The translations under genes were made by a program, and so were the position numbers. From Phylloscopus collybita (Eukaryota > Chordata > Aves > Passeriformes > Phylloscopidae), in assembly GCA_027886175.1 (NCBI GenBank), contig JAJNNQ010000137.1, forward strand, positions 36,008,001-36,072,000: a stretch of DNA of 64,000 bases, written 5' to 3'. Of the stretch, positions 50,145 through 61,000 are shown one piece after another (the first letter of the stretch is position 1; every line of letters begins with the position of its first letter). A model generated the notes under the pieces. The model was not told the DNA's origin. It did no database searches and worked only from the letters and a program-made list of their open reading frames with translations.

Positions 50145-50820
50145 GACAATATTTTTGTGAGAATCCTACCAGTTAAACCATACTGTTGACATATTTACGT
50201 AGTGGCAACAGAGCTTTTCTTGTGGTTTCCTGTGGAAAAAATTTCCATGTCCCCAGTGCAGAGGACATGGTTTCAAAAGTTGGAAGCATAAAATAGTGTT
50301 GTAACTAGGGCTTTTCTTCCCCCATCATGTGGAGTACCTTTATTCAAAAAGATTGGGTAACTTTACAGCTTTCACCATTGTTTACTCCTTCTTACTTGAA
50401 GACAAATCTAGGCAAAAATCCTCTAATATTTAAACTAACTAAAGACTGAGCCAAACTCAAGCCAACTTTTGCACCAGAAAAATATACTACTTGCTTTTCA
50501 TTCTAATATATTTTACTTTCTCTTTGACTTACTACTTACTGCCACAACTGTGGTAGCATTTTTTATAGTAAGAGGTAAGATTGATTGCATGAATATGGGA
50601 TTATCATGTGGGACGAGATGAGCTTTTGTTTTCCCTCTCTAGAAATCTTGAAAGACTGCATCTTGGGTCTTGACTTTTATTTATATGAATGCTGCTTTAT
50701 TCCTTATATGTAATATCAGAAGCATTACAGGGAATGCTCAACTTGTTTACTAAGTCTACAAGGCCCATTTAAGCTGACAGAACGATACAAACTGTCCTTA
50801 AACATTTATGAGAAGCAGAC
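50145..50820. other. Spacer between two LTRs
   Basis: AT-rich, no gene or repeat recognised. The GACAA right after the ERVL-type LTR would be its target duplication. Confidence 0.5.
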
Positions 50821-51404
50821 TGTTGGGGCTTTTGTTTAACTCAGACCCATGCTTCGTTTAAATCAGTTTGTTGACTGAAAAAACGACAGCAGAGGAAACC
50901 AAAACCTATGGAATTTGCTCTCCTGTCACAGGCAGGTCTTTTTGCCTGACAGTAAATGAGATGATGGCATCCCAAAATCTTTTCAGCACCTTCCACTATG
51001 TGTCTTTCAGGGCACTGGGTGTGCCACTCAGTCCTGCCAGGCCCAGCCTAGCACAAATCTGTTGTCTGGGCTTCTGCTGTTCTCCTCTGTCTCTTTAAGA
51101 AGTTTTTCCAAAGTTCTATTTTAGCCTTCTCTGTTTACCTTTTGCAATGGAGTCAGGCACCATTTTACATAAACAACTTTTCTTGTTATTGTAACGGTAT
51201 ATGCATGTTTACATTCTTCTCATAAGGAGGAGACTGTTGATGGACTGTTGGGTTGCCCAGTGTGGTTGCAGAGGAAGATTTTCTTCCTCCAATCCATGGT
51301 CACTTCTGGAATTCTATAAATGTTGAAGTTTGTAAATAAACTGCCTCTTTTCTGCCTTGGACATCTCAGCATGTGGGTGTCATTTCTTTGTGTCGTGTGC
51401 AACA
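50821..51404 (+). mobile_element. Solo LTR, 584 bp, plus orientation
   Basis: Starts TGTTGGGGC and ends GTGCAACA. In the sense direction it carries TATAAA (51315-51320) and AATAAA (51335-51340) with a U5-like tail of about 60 bp. The flanks CAGAC (50816-50820) and CAGAT (51405-51409) match at four of five bases, compatible with an aged 5-bp target duplication. No internal ERV sequence adjoins. It is the longer relative of the minus-strand LTR at 45037-45433. Confidence 0.78.
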
Positions 51405-52815
51405 CAGATCCTCAGTCAGCTCTGAATTCAAAACATCAGCCTCCTTAAGAGCCTTGCTGTGACTTCAGAAGAGGAGCAATCCTCTCCATTATGGAAAGCC
51501 TCTGTAAATCAGCACTGGGGAGAAAGGAGATGGAGGCATCCAGCCGGGAGCTGTCAGCTGCTGGCATGTAGCCTCAACCTGTCCTTTCCTCCATCCTTGT
51601 GTTCCACAATCCTGCCTCCCATGGCATAGCTTTAGGTTTTCTAGCAGAAACCCTTACCTGAATTAGCAGGCTTAGAGGACTTTGAACTCTCCAATGAATC
51701 TTGAAATGCTTTGCCTAAACTGTGAAAGGCCACTTTGAATAAAGGGGATAATTGACCTCCTCTTGCATATTTGATGCATAAACGGTGACTCTGATGACAA
51801 TATCTGCTTTCTGCTTTTTCTTTTTGTTACCACTGATGTTGCATAGTGGTAACATCCTAAATACATCCTAAAACAAAAGGGCTTTCTAGAGTTGTGCAAG
51901 CTATGCTAAACTTAACAATAAAACCCTTCATGCTGTATTCACAGCCAAGGCCTGCACATATTATTTTTTGCAGAGTCACACACTGAAGAGCCACCATTTT
52001 CATGGAAGCACGAGCCAGGTAATCTCTGGTTTGTGCTTGGTCACTAGGGAAGCTGCATGCTTGATGATGACATGTGATATCAGATGCATGGAACCAGTTT
52101 TCTGCTTTCAAGACCCACTTTGTAGGATTGCCCAATAGCAGAACACATTTTCTTTGGAACTTCATCAAATTTAAGCTGACAGTTGTCAGTGTGTGCAATG
52201 TAAATATGGAGCTTTTATGGTCAAAGTTATAAAAAGTTTATTTTTAGGCTTGAAACCATATTTTAGGCAGTAACACATGATGCTTCAGTGAAAGGTGTGT
52301 TTTTCAGATCATACCTTGCTTCTAGCAAGGCATTTTTTATATGTTCTCACATCGCATGAACAATGTTTATATCACTACTGAAAGAGTATTGTCATACTTG
52401 CAAGAGTAAACTCTGTGCTTTATTTACTCATCTGAGAATAATTGTGTTTATCTATAATTTCCAAAAAAGCCTAAAAAGAAATGTTTGAGACAGCTAAACA
52501 TGAGTTTGTTTTTCTGACTATTCTTTACATTCAATATTGAACATGGAGCCCTTTTTACATTTTTAAACTGAACCACATTGTCAGCTGGCTGAAGGGAAGA
52601 CTAATGAAAGCTGTGCTGGTAAACAGGGATCAGCACTGTTCCCCAACTTGTAATGCACATAAACGCTAAGGAATTGACAATAATGTATGTGCAACCACTC
52701 AGTGATAAGTAGAGAACAGTATGGGATAAAAGTGACCCTGAGATTACTTGAGCTGTTTAGACCATGTTTGATCCCTGTACAACTTTAGCTGTTTATCCCT
52801 GTACAGGCCATTCAC
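51405..52815. other. Non-coding stretch, nothing recognised
   Basis: Frames up to 113 codons (minus 51857-52198) without domains. A short direct repeat, ATCCCTGTACA, occurs at about 52771 and 52796, just ahead of the CR1 tail. Confidence 0.45.
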
Positions 52816-52817
52816 CT

Positions 52818-52878
52818 AAGGGCTGGGCTTGATGACCGTTGTGAGTTCCTTGCAATTCAGAATATTCTGTGATCTGTG
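52818..52878 (+). mobile_element. CR1 3'-terminal fragment, plus orientation
   Basis: AGGGCTGGGCTTGATGACC (52819), GTGAGTTCCTTGCAATTCAG and ATATTCTGTGATC follow the last 60 bases of avian CR1 (usually GATGATC...GGTCCCTTCCAA...ATTCTGTGAT). Only the end survives; 5' truncation is the rule for this family. Confidence 0.6.
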
Positions 52879-52879
52879 T

Positions 52880-54809
52880 ATCATATCTTGAAATTCCCAT
52901 GAAACTAATACAGAGAATCATTCCCTCTTTGCAAATATCTGTTTACACAAATGCTCTGGATAGATGCTCAGGCTAATATGAAAAGGATAAACTCCCAGGA
53001 ACTAGAGAAGACCTCATGAAAAACAGGTCAGAATGTGGAGTTAGCTAGTGAGCAACTGGGCAGGAGAGGAAAGTCCAAATGGCATGTCTTACATCACATG
53101 GCTCTTTCAATCATTATTTTTCTTTAAACTTAACAAAAAAAGGAAGAACTCCAGCATTTTAAAGTTCAATGGATAGGATCCTCAGCCAAGGTGTGTGAAA
53201 TAGAGGGCCAACACTCCTCCCTTTGGAGGTATTGAAAGCCACATCTTCATAAGCAAGGAGAGAATATTATGATTTATTTTGGGAGATACGGATTTAAACT
53301 TTTTTTTTTGGGAAAATACCTGCTTCAGAGCAGCATTTAGCATCAAAATTTCGAGTATAAGTGTGTAGGCTGCACTTTAATTACCTTGTGAGCACTCAGG
53401 TAAGAGTCCCATGAATACAGAGATGACACCATTGCTAAGCAGATACAGCAGTCTTGCAGTAAATCTGTGATTTTGCCTGTAGTATACTTGTCTTACCTCC
53501 TTTGACACCTCTGCTGGGAGAGCTGTTGAAGGGAAGGAACTTTTGGTTTATGAGAAAGAAAAGATAACTGTGTGCAGGAAGAGCTTTTGATGAGAAATTG
53601 TAATGTCCCTCCTCAGCCTCCTCACATCCTCTTCTGTCAATCCATACATTATAAATAGAGTTGTTTAAATAGATCTTATACATTTTTCCTTTCAAGACTT
53701 TTACATCATTTTGATTGACATTAAGGCAATTACAGAGAAAATTCTAAATCATTTCTTAAAGAAATAGTTTATCTCCTTTTAATAATGCCTACATATCTGA
53801 AGAAAGATGAGCAACTTCTCTGTAATCTTGGAACCTCTGTAGAATATTCCTTTCACTGTATCCTTACTCTTAGGGATCTGTAAAGAATAATTAGGATAAT
53901 TCTGTGTAGATTTCAGTCCCTTACAAGAGTTTATTCTGCCCAGAATTACCATCATTTATTTATATATTTTGAAATTTCAAAAGCAAAGGACTTGTTATAG
54001 TCAAGTACAGGTCTTCCAAGATAGACCAGACAAATATTTTACAACAATTGTAGCACAGTGTGGAAAGAGCAGAAATAAATAAATCAGTTGTGAGTCCCTA
54101 TCATTCACTTTACATAGTAAAAGCCCAATACAGCTGTCATTTCCTAACTTTCATTGAAAATAAATTGAAAAGGTATATCATTCTTTAACCTAGCAAGGAA
54201 AGAGAGAACTATCTAATATTCTGCAATGCACATTGCTTGTGTAATACACATATTACAGGGAGGGGGGGAGACAGAGTGAAGGCATGAGGTGACATAAAGT
54301 TGTAAAAATAGATTATCATATCCCAGAATCATGAAAGACTCTTTTGAAAGGCACAAAGAATAAAGAAGAAAAAAATCATTTAAGACTAAGCAAAATAAAT
54401 AGCAATTGTTTCTGTCTTCCTACACTGCTTTGCAGCTTCTCTATCAAGCAGATAGCAGGCGAGGTGAGTGTGGGTGTTGTAAATGTCCAATTGACTCAAA
54501 CCCTCAGATTTCTGAAATAGTGTATAACACTGAAACATTACTTTTCAAGGATGCCAACGTAATAACATAGACTTTTCATCTGGAAAGTAAAAGAAACCCA
54601 CTATCACTTTTCTTCCAGCTTGGTGGATTGAAGTCACAAAAGTAAAGCAAAGAGTAAGCCCCCATGGCTCTTTGTCAGTGTGTTCAGGGGCATATGAAGG
54701 TTTGGTAGCCCAGATGAATGAGCAGGGCTGGCCTCCATAAAACATCATCATTTTCCCAAACACCTGACCTGGGAGTTAGTCATGCTGAGCACAGTTTTGA
54801 TCTTCAGTC
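52880..54809. other. Non-coding stretch, nothing recognised
   Basis: AT-rich, frames below 90 codons, no repeats recognised apart from short homopolymers and a G9-like GGGAGGGGGGGAG run near 54258. Confidence 0.5.
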
Positions 54810-55559
54810 CTTATTGACCAGACTAAGCACTGACCCTGGTAATTTGGTGAGTTCAACCACGTAACTCATGTTTGCCCTCCTACATCTGGCCGCACCAACG
54901 AAACTAATTCCCAGTGCAAAGAAACAACGATCAGGTTCCAGTAAGTCTCTGACAGGGGAATTTTTGGAGCAAGCAACTATTTGGAAAGATGTGGAGGCAG
55001 ATAAGCCTGCCAGGCTTCTGCCCTGGAGGGATGTCTCTTGAATGGAATGTGATGAGCTCATCTCAACCCTCCCCGGGAGGGATAACCCTTAGATTAGGCT
55101 GTTCTTCCTGGTCATGGTGAGTACCCATAGTGCTGTGATACACCCATGTAGATCCTTTCTAACCCATTGGTTTTTTCCCTTTGGTACCACCCTCGCTTTC
55201 CCCCATGAAAACCCCAGCTTCTGCCCTGTTCAGTAGGGAACTGTCATCCCTGGCCCCCTTTGCAGGGTGCTGGACAAAAAAGGCTGTCCCTGTGGAACTG
55301 CCATACCACTCTCCTGTCTCTCTGTCCCCGACTTGGCCTGGGACCTTGCAAGGCAGAGCTGCAATCACTGCTGAGAGCTGATCACTGGCAGCCACTGGCT
55401 GCACCTTGCTGAGGCTGCCTGGTGGCTGGAGGACTACCTGAGACCCCTGGAAGGCTGTCTCTAGTGAGATCTCTCTCTCTGGGAAGATTGTGGCATTCTG
55501 GGTTGGACCACAGACTCCTCGGCCATTTTTAGAAAGACTTCTTGATTTTTGTCACTTAT
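54810..55559 (+). mobile_element. Probable solo LTR with CTTAT duplication
   Basis: GC-richer, CpG-containing block whose order suits an LTR read on plus: a promoter-proximal ATTGG (inverted CCAAT, 55166-55170), a TATA-like CATGAAAACCCC (55205), a GGACAAAAAAGGCTGTCC stem with a decayed AATAAA (about 55272) and a GC-rich R/U5. Taking 54815 (TGACCAG) to 55554 (TTTGTCA) as the LTR gives TGAC...GTCA ends and a perfect 5-bp duplication CTTAT (54810-54814, 55555-55559). I searched several boundary choices to find this, so the ends are less certain than the LTR call. Two 66-81 codon frames inside are by-products. Confidence 0.6.
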
Positions 55560-57870
55560 CCCTTCTACCACTCCAAAGTGGTTCATCCCAGATTCTGTCA
55601 CTTTGTGACTCATTACTACTGAAATCTGTAAGAGTTTCATAATCACAGTTTTGGATTTCTAAAACAGCTCTACTGAGGTTTTCCATCTTAAGGTGCTCCT
55701 GTGCCAGAGGATGATTGATGGCCAGCTGACACGCTTGGGGTGCTGAGAGCTAGTGAAACGCACACTGATGAAAAACCTGCTTACAAAGATAAAGGGTTTT
55801 TTTGCAATTATACATAAAAAATACTGTCCAGTTTTCCTTGGAGCAGCTGCTGGTCATACATTAATTACCCTTTAGGAAAGACCATTACCAAAGGCTAATA
55901 AGGTTTAACCCTGTTGAGAAGAAAATACTTGTCCTATAAAATATTTTTCAATAACCAAGATGTAATGACTTCCTTCAGAAAAAAATTAGCAGATTCTGTA
56001 TTTAGGGAAAAATAAATAGTTACATAGTATTCAGCTCCTTCAAAGGACCTCATGAGAAACAGGACACGAATTATATTCTAATTGGTTATATCCTAATTGT
56101 GTCAGATTACATGGAGAAATAAACAAAGCTTTTTCCATATAATATACCTGACAAGCATCTATTACAGCATTCTCCAGAAGCAATTTCCAGCAAGCCGTAT
56201 TTTCATGCACAATCTTATTAAAAAGTAAAGGAAATTGGAGAGCATATTTGACAGATAGAATTAGAAAATTAATGGACACAGATAATCCACTCAGATATTC
56301 AGAACAGGTGTATGAAGAACCAAATTCAAAGGCATAGGAGAGGAAATACATGAAGAGAAAAGTGAATGCTACTATAGGTTTGCTTTCTTATTCCTTAGCA
56401 TTATTAGCTTACATACAGCATACAGTAGCTCCAACAAGTACTGACCAAAACTAGAAATATTTTTGGTCAAATCCTTTATGTAGGCTAAATCTGACACAGT
56501 CTGATTCTCCCTTCTTCTCCCTCCTTCCCCAAAATATTCATTTATACATTGTACTAAGAGTAAAAAGTACACAAATTTTAACTGAATGCTAAGTACAATT
56601 ATCATCACAATAATATTGCTTTGTCCATAGACATATCCACATAATGTGAATAAAGTATATAATAATTTTGTTTTCACTTTAAATGGCCTGCTATTTCTTG
56701 CAGCAGTCTTGGAAAAATGTATGAAATAGATCATACTTTTCCTCAACTCTTTTTAAATACAAGATTTAAAGTGGATGTAAGATGTAGGTATCTGCGCACA
56801 CTTTAAATGTCACTATATGGAGTTCTTTGCATGACTGTTCATTTTGAAACCACTAGCAAAGCTCAATTTGATTTTGAACTTTACATCTGCCATAGGAATG
56901 CATATTAACAGAGGATGGACAAATCTGCAACTTCATATAGTGGCTACTGTGTAAGTGACAGGTCTTACATCTGCTGGAAAGAGAGGCATTCAGGACTATT
57001 GTCAACAGATTCTGTTTTAAAGAATGCTTTGCTTTCATTGTATTGAGCATATTCTACCCAAGGATATATTTTTTATATAATTTCCTTAATTATTTTTTAT
57101 TGAGCAAAAAGCCATTTGCAAGAAATTATTTTCAAAATTTGGCACTGGTTAAAATACTCTTTTGATGATGATTATGACATTTATCTTCAGTTTGGGAAGG
57201 TAGTACAAGAAAATGGCAATAAAATAAACCGCAGTCTGTGGTATGCCTTAGATGTGGCATTGATTATGCGGCTGTGACTTTTCCATTGTGCCCCCGTTCC
57301 TGCCACCCAGTCAAGCTCCTGACAGTAATGATTCAGGTTCTCATTCTTATTGAGCATCCCTTTCTATTTCTGTAAAATGCTTTTGGCTTCTAAACAGGTG
57401 TAACCCTTTTTTTCTGTACCTCATTAGGCACTTTGCCAAGGAGAGAAAGGCTGATTCAACTTTCCTGTCAAACCATCTCTTTTAAAGTGGCACCTTTGAA
57501 AGTGAGATCTGATATTTTGCTCGTGTGTCTGGGCTCAAGTTTGGAAGGCAACAGAGCATTCCTGGTTATCCCAGAAATAAAATTCTTAAGCTTTAAAGCT
57601 GACATTGGAACATGAGGTTTTGTTCCTGCATTTCTCACTGAAAAAATATATATTGTGTTTCAAATATTTCCAGTAAATTTGACCACAGATAGATAGACCT
57701 GTCATAGTATTCTTAAGGTGTAATTATTCATATGAAAAAAGCTTTTCAGAAGATCAATTCTGATTATTTTTATTTGGGGAACATTTGCTTTGGAGTAAAA
57801 GGGCTTTCAGCCCATGCAGAAAAAAAAAAATAGATTCTTCATGTTAATATGGTTATACCTGGTGTGCTTA
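55560..57870. other. Non-coding stretch, nothing recognised
   Basis: Strongly AT-rich. Two minus frames of 103 and 124 codons (56040-56351, 56372-56746) lack domains and have compositions expected from AT-rich DNA. Confidence 0.45.
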
Positions 57871-57874
57871 TCTT

Positions 57875-58093
57875 CTACATATTTGGGCTGCAGCCCTCCT
57901 CAAAACCTGTTAGGATGTTCCTTCCTCTGGGGAGATATCTCAGTGCCAGTGCCTTTCTGCGTACACTCAAAATGACATCTTGCAGTTCCATTGCCCAGAG
58001 CTCCTTTTCTTGAGGAACAATGCATTGTACGGCCTTTGTTTTGATTCTGTCAAGCTGCTTTGCCAAGTCATTTAAGATCCCTTCGGATTCAAT
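57875..58093 (-). other. Weak candidate exon or gene relic
   Basis: A minus-strand frame of about 73 codons has a charged, heptad-like composition (for example LAKQLDRIKTKAVQ), unlike the hydrophobic or low-complexity frames around it. An AATAAG acceptor-like site precedes it, and an ACAG then GTTTTG donor-like site falls near its end at about 57908. The acceptor context is poor and no neighbouring exon was found. It could be a decayed retrocopy or chance. Confidence 0.2.
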
Positions 58094-61000
58094 GACTTAT
58101 TGCTGAACAAAAGGCCACCTCACTCTATTTTCACCCTTTTCAAGATATTTTTGCTAGCAGAAGGCCTAAGCACAAATGTTCTGCATTGAAAGTCTGGCTT
58201 CCAACCTGGTTGCAAGTTGTTGCGGGGCAAATTTTGCACCTATATAGCACACAGTTAAATGATGAATGTTAAGGCTGAGGTTTATGCAATTAGCCACAAC
58301 ATTGAGCTGGACCATACCATGTGGAATAAATAGTGATTACATGGAACCTTCTCTAACTAGTTTTAACTACAAAATGTGGATGCAAGGGTGGATGTGCTGA
58401 ATGCACAGAAAATAATAATTTGAAAAAGAATCATCATTTTTTTTCTCGTTTCTTTTTAGTTTGTTAAATCTCTACTGTAGCTGTCATGTGCCAAAGCTGT
58501 GTGTTCAACATAGGATTTCAACAATCACTTCATAAGCTAAAGCTAAGCCAATTTTGCACATTTGGTCTTAGTCTCAGTCTATTTATGCTTAGTTGCCTGT
58601 TTTTCCACCCAGTCGGTGCCTACACTTCGCTTCCTTCACCCTGCACCCAGCTCAGCTTAGGAAAGTAGATCTCCTGTGCCTTTGCCATTGGAATTGCATG
58701 CCATATGAGCAGTGACCAGCTGCCTCTAGCAAAGCACTGAGGGCCTGATCAATGGGTCACAACTGCTGAGCGGTGCCCTGTTGGGAATCATCCCTTGGGC
58801 TAGTGAGGATCTCAGCTGGGAGGCAGGAGCTGGCAGTGGACCAAGGTGGGCTGACCTCAGCTGTGGGGTTTGCCTGGGTCCAAATCCGAGCTCAGCACCA
58901 TGAACCAGCTTTCTTGGCTTCCAGCCTCATCCTGGGCGAAAAGACTGTATGGGAACATCTCACGCACCCAAGAGCACATGCAGTTGTGATACCATAACAC
59001 CTGCACCACTACAGTCTCCCTTTGACTGCTACTATACAGGCTTAAAATCAGTAATGTAAGAAAACAAAGGAAGAAATTAATTTAAAGAGCTCCTGATGAT
59101 GCCAGGTAATGTGCCCACCTATCCAGAAAAAGATTATATATACAAGCTACAAAGAATGTTTGCAAACATTATCGTTAATGTGCACACCTTATCAACATAC
59201 ATTGATTTTATACACATCCTTTTATTTAAATAGCTTTGATTTTCTGTCTGGAAGACAAAAGAGAACATTAATAGCCATCGCTTACTGAATTTACAGAGTT
59301 GTGCATTAGCTCCTCTAAAATGATCTTGTGTTTGTTATGCTTTAAATATTAATATTTAAAAGAATATTACAAATGCTGGTAACCTGAGTCACGTACATGT
59401 TATAGAAATAAATTGCATATTTGATATTAATTCACCCTGTTACTTCCTATCATCCTCTATAAAATAGTACACTTCCTGCAAAGCTACCAATAGCAATCTC
59501 TGTGTTCCAGTTTATTACCTGTATAGATATCATTATTCCCCTGTGACAGCAAAGTCAAATTCAAGGCATTTTTCACAAACTAGGAAAAATTACCTTTCCA
59601 GTGACATATGACACAACCTTCAACTGCTAAATGAATCCAAGAAAAATCCTTTTGGGAAAAGACCTTGCATATGATTTGTCAGCTTTAAAAATATTCCTTG
59701 AGAAAGTTAATTTGGAGAGGACTTTACAACTGAGCACTGTTTTCTGTTTATATTTAAACTGTACTCTGCTATGATGCATTTCAGAAACAAAACTACAGAA
59801 CAAAAATTTGCTTTGCTATATTTCAGTTGTACAAAGACTACAAAGGACCTCTTGGTGAAATCTGATACCTTATTGGAAATCTCACATAAAAACTGTATTT
59901 GTAAATGTCATGTCATGATTTTCAGCACCAAAGTGTTCCAAGAGATTGATGCCGTGATGAGGAGCCTGAGGAATGGAGACTAAAACCGAGGTGAGATGTC
60001 TGGGGACTGACAAGGGAGTCAAAGTAGAATGAAGTGGTTGAAGCAAAAAGCATCAGCTTTGGGGAGGAGGGGAGGACAGAAGGATATTCATAAGAAGAAC
60101 ACATTCTTTCCAAACAGATTTAATCTTTTTTCTGTTGCTAAAGATGTGTCTGTAAAGCCAATTGGCACCTGGGCTCCTTAGTGCTGGCTCATATGCGGGA
60201 TGATAACCCAGAGATGCTACTGTACCCCACAGTTACTGAGAGGCATTAGGTACACTGTCCCTGCCTACAGCCCAAGGAAGGGTTAATGGTTTAATTACCT
60301 CCCCTAGCTGAGATCAAGCTGTGGATCTAAACCAGCTGCTGTAAGAGACAGCTGCCTGGGCATTATGGAGCAGCAAATGGTGAGGCTGCAGGCTGCCCTG
60401 GAGGCTTCAGAGATACAGGCTGACAGGAGTGGTAGAAAAAGCTATGTGGAGAGAAAAACTGCCAAGCAGGGAGATAAGAAATTGCAACAGAAGAAGGAGA
60501 GGTAGGGAAGGGTGGTCTGCTATTGCTTACTTTAAAGCTGTCAGGAAAGAACATCTCTGGACAACACCTGAATGGACTAGAGTGTTCAAAGTTAGAGTGA
60601 AAGCTCATAAATGTATGCATTTACATTTGAGTATACAAGCCCTTATACAGGGTCACGGGGTGGTGCTCTTATGATTGGGTAGGGTGGCATGGAATAGGGA
60701 TACTTGTCTTCACTGCAAGCTTGTACAGCAGGCTTCTGCTGCCTTGGTGAGATTCAGCTGTACAATACAGCTCAGTGGTGTGCAGAGACCCTGAGGCTAC
60801 CTCTGATGGCAGTACTTTGTGACAACTTTGTCGTGCTTGCTCTTGCACAGGTGATCTTGCTGAAAAACATGTTGGAGCAGTCTGAACAGCACAGTGTTTA
60901 AAGCAGCTAAACCTCCCCACCCCAGCTGGATCACAGCTCTTCCAGGTGATGCTGTGCCATATAGACCTACTAAAAATACTGCAAAAACAAGGCTCTGGGG

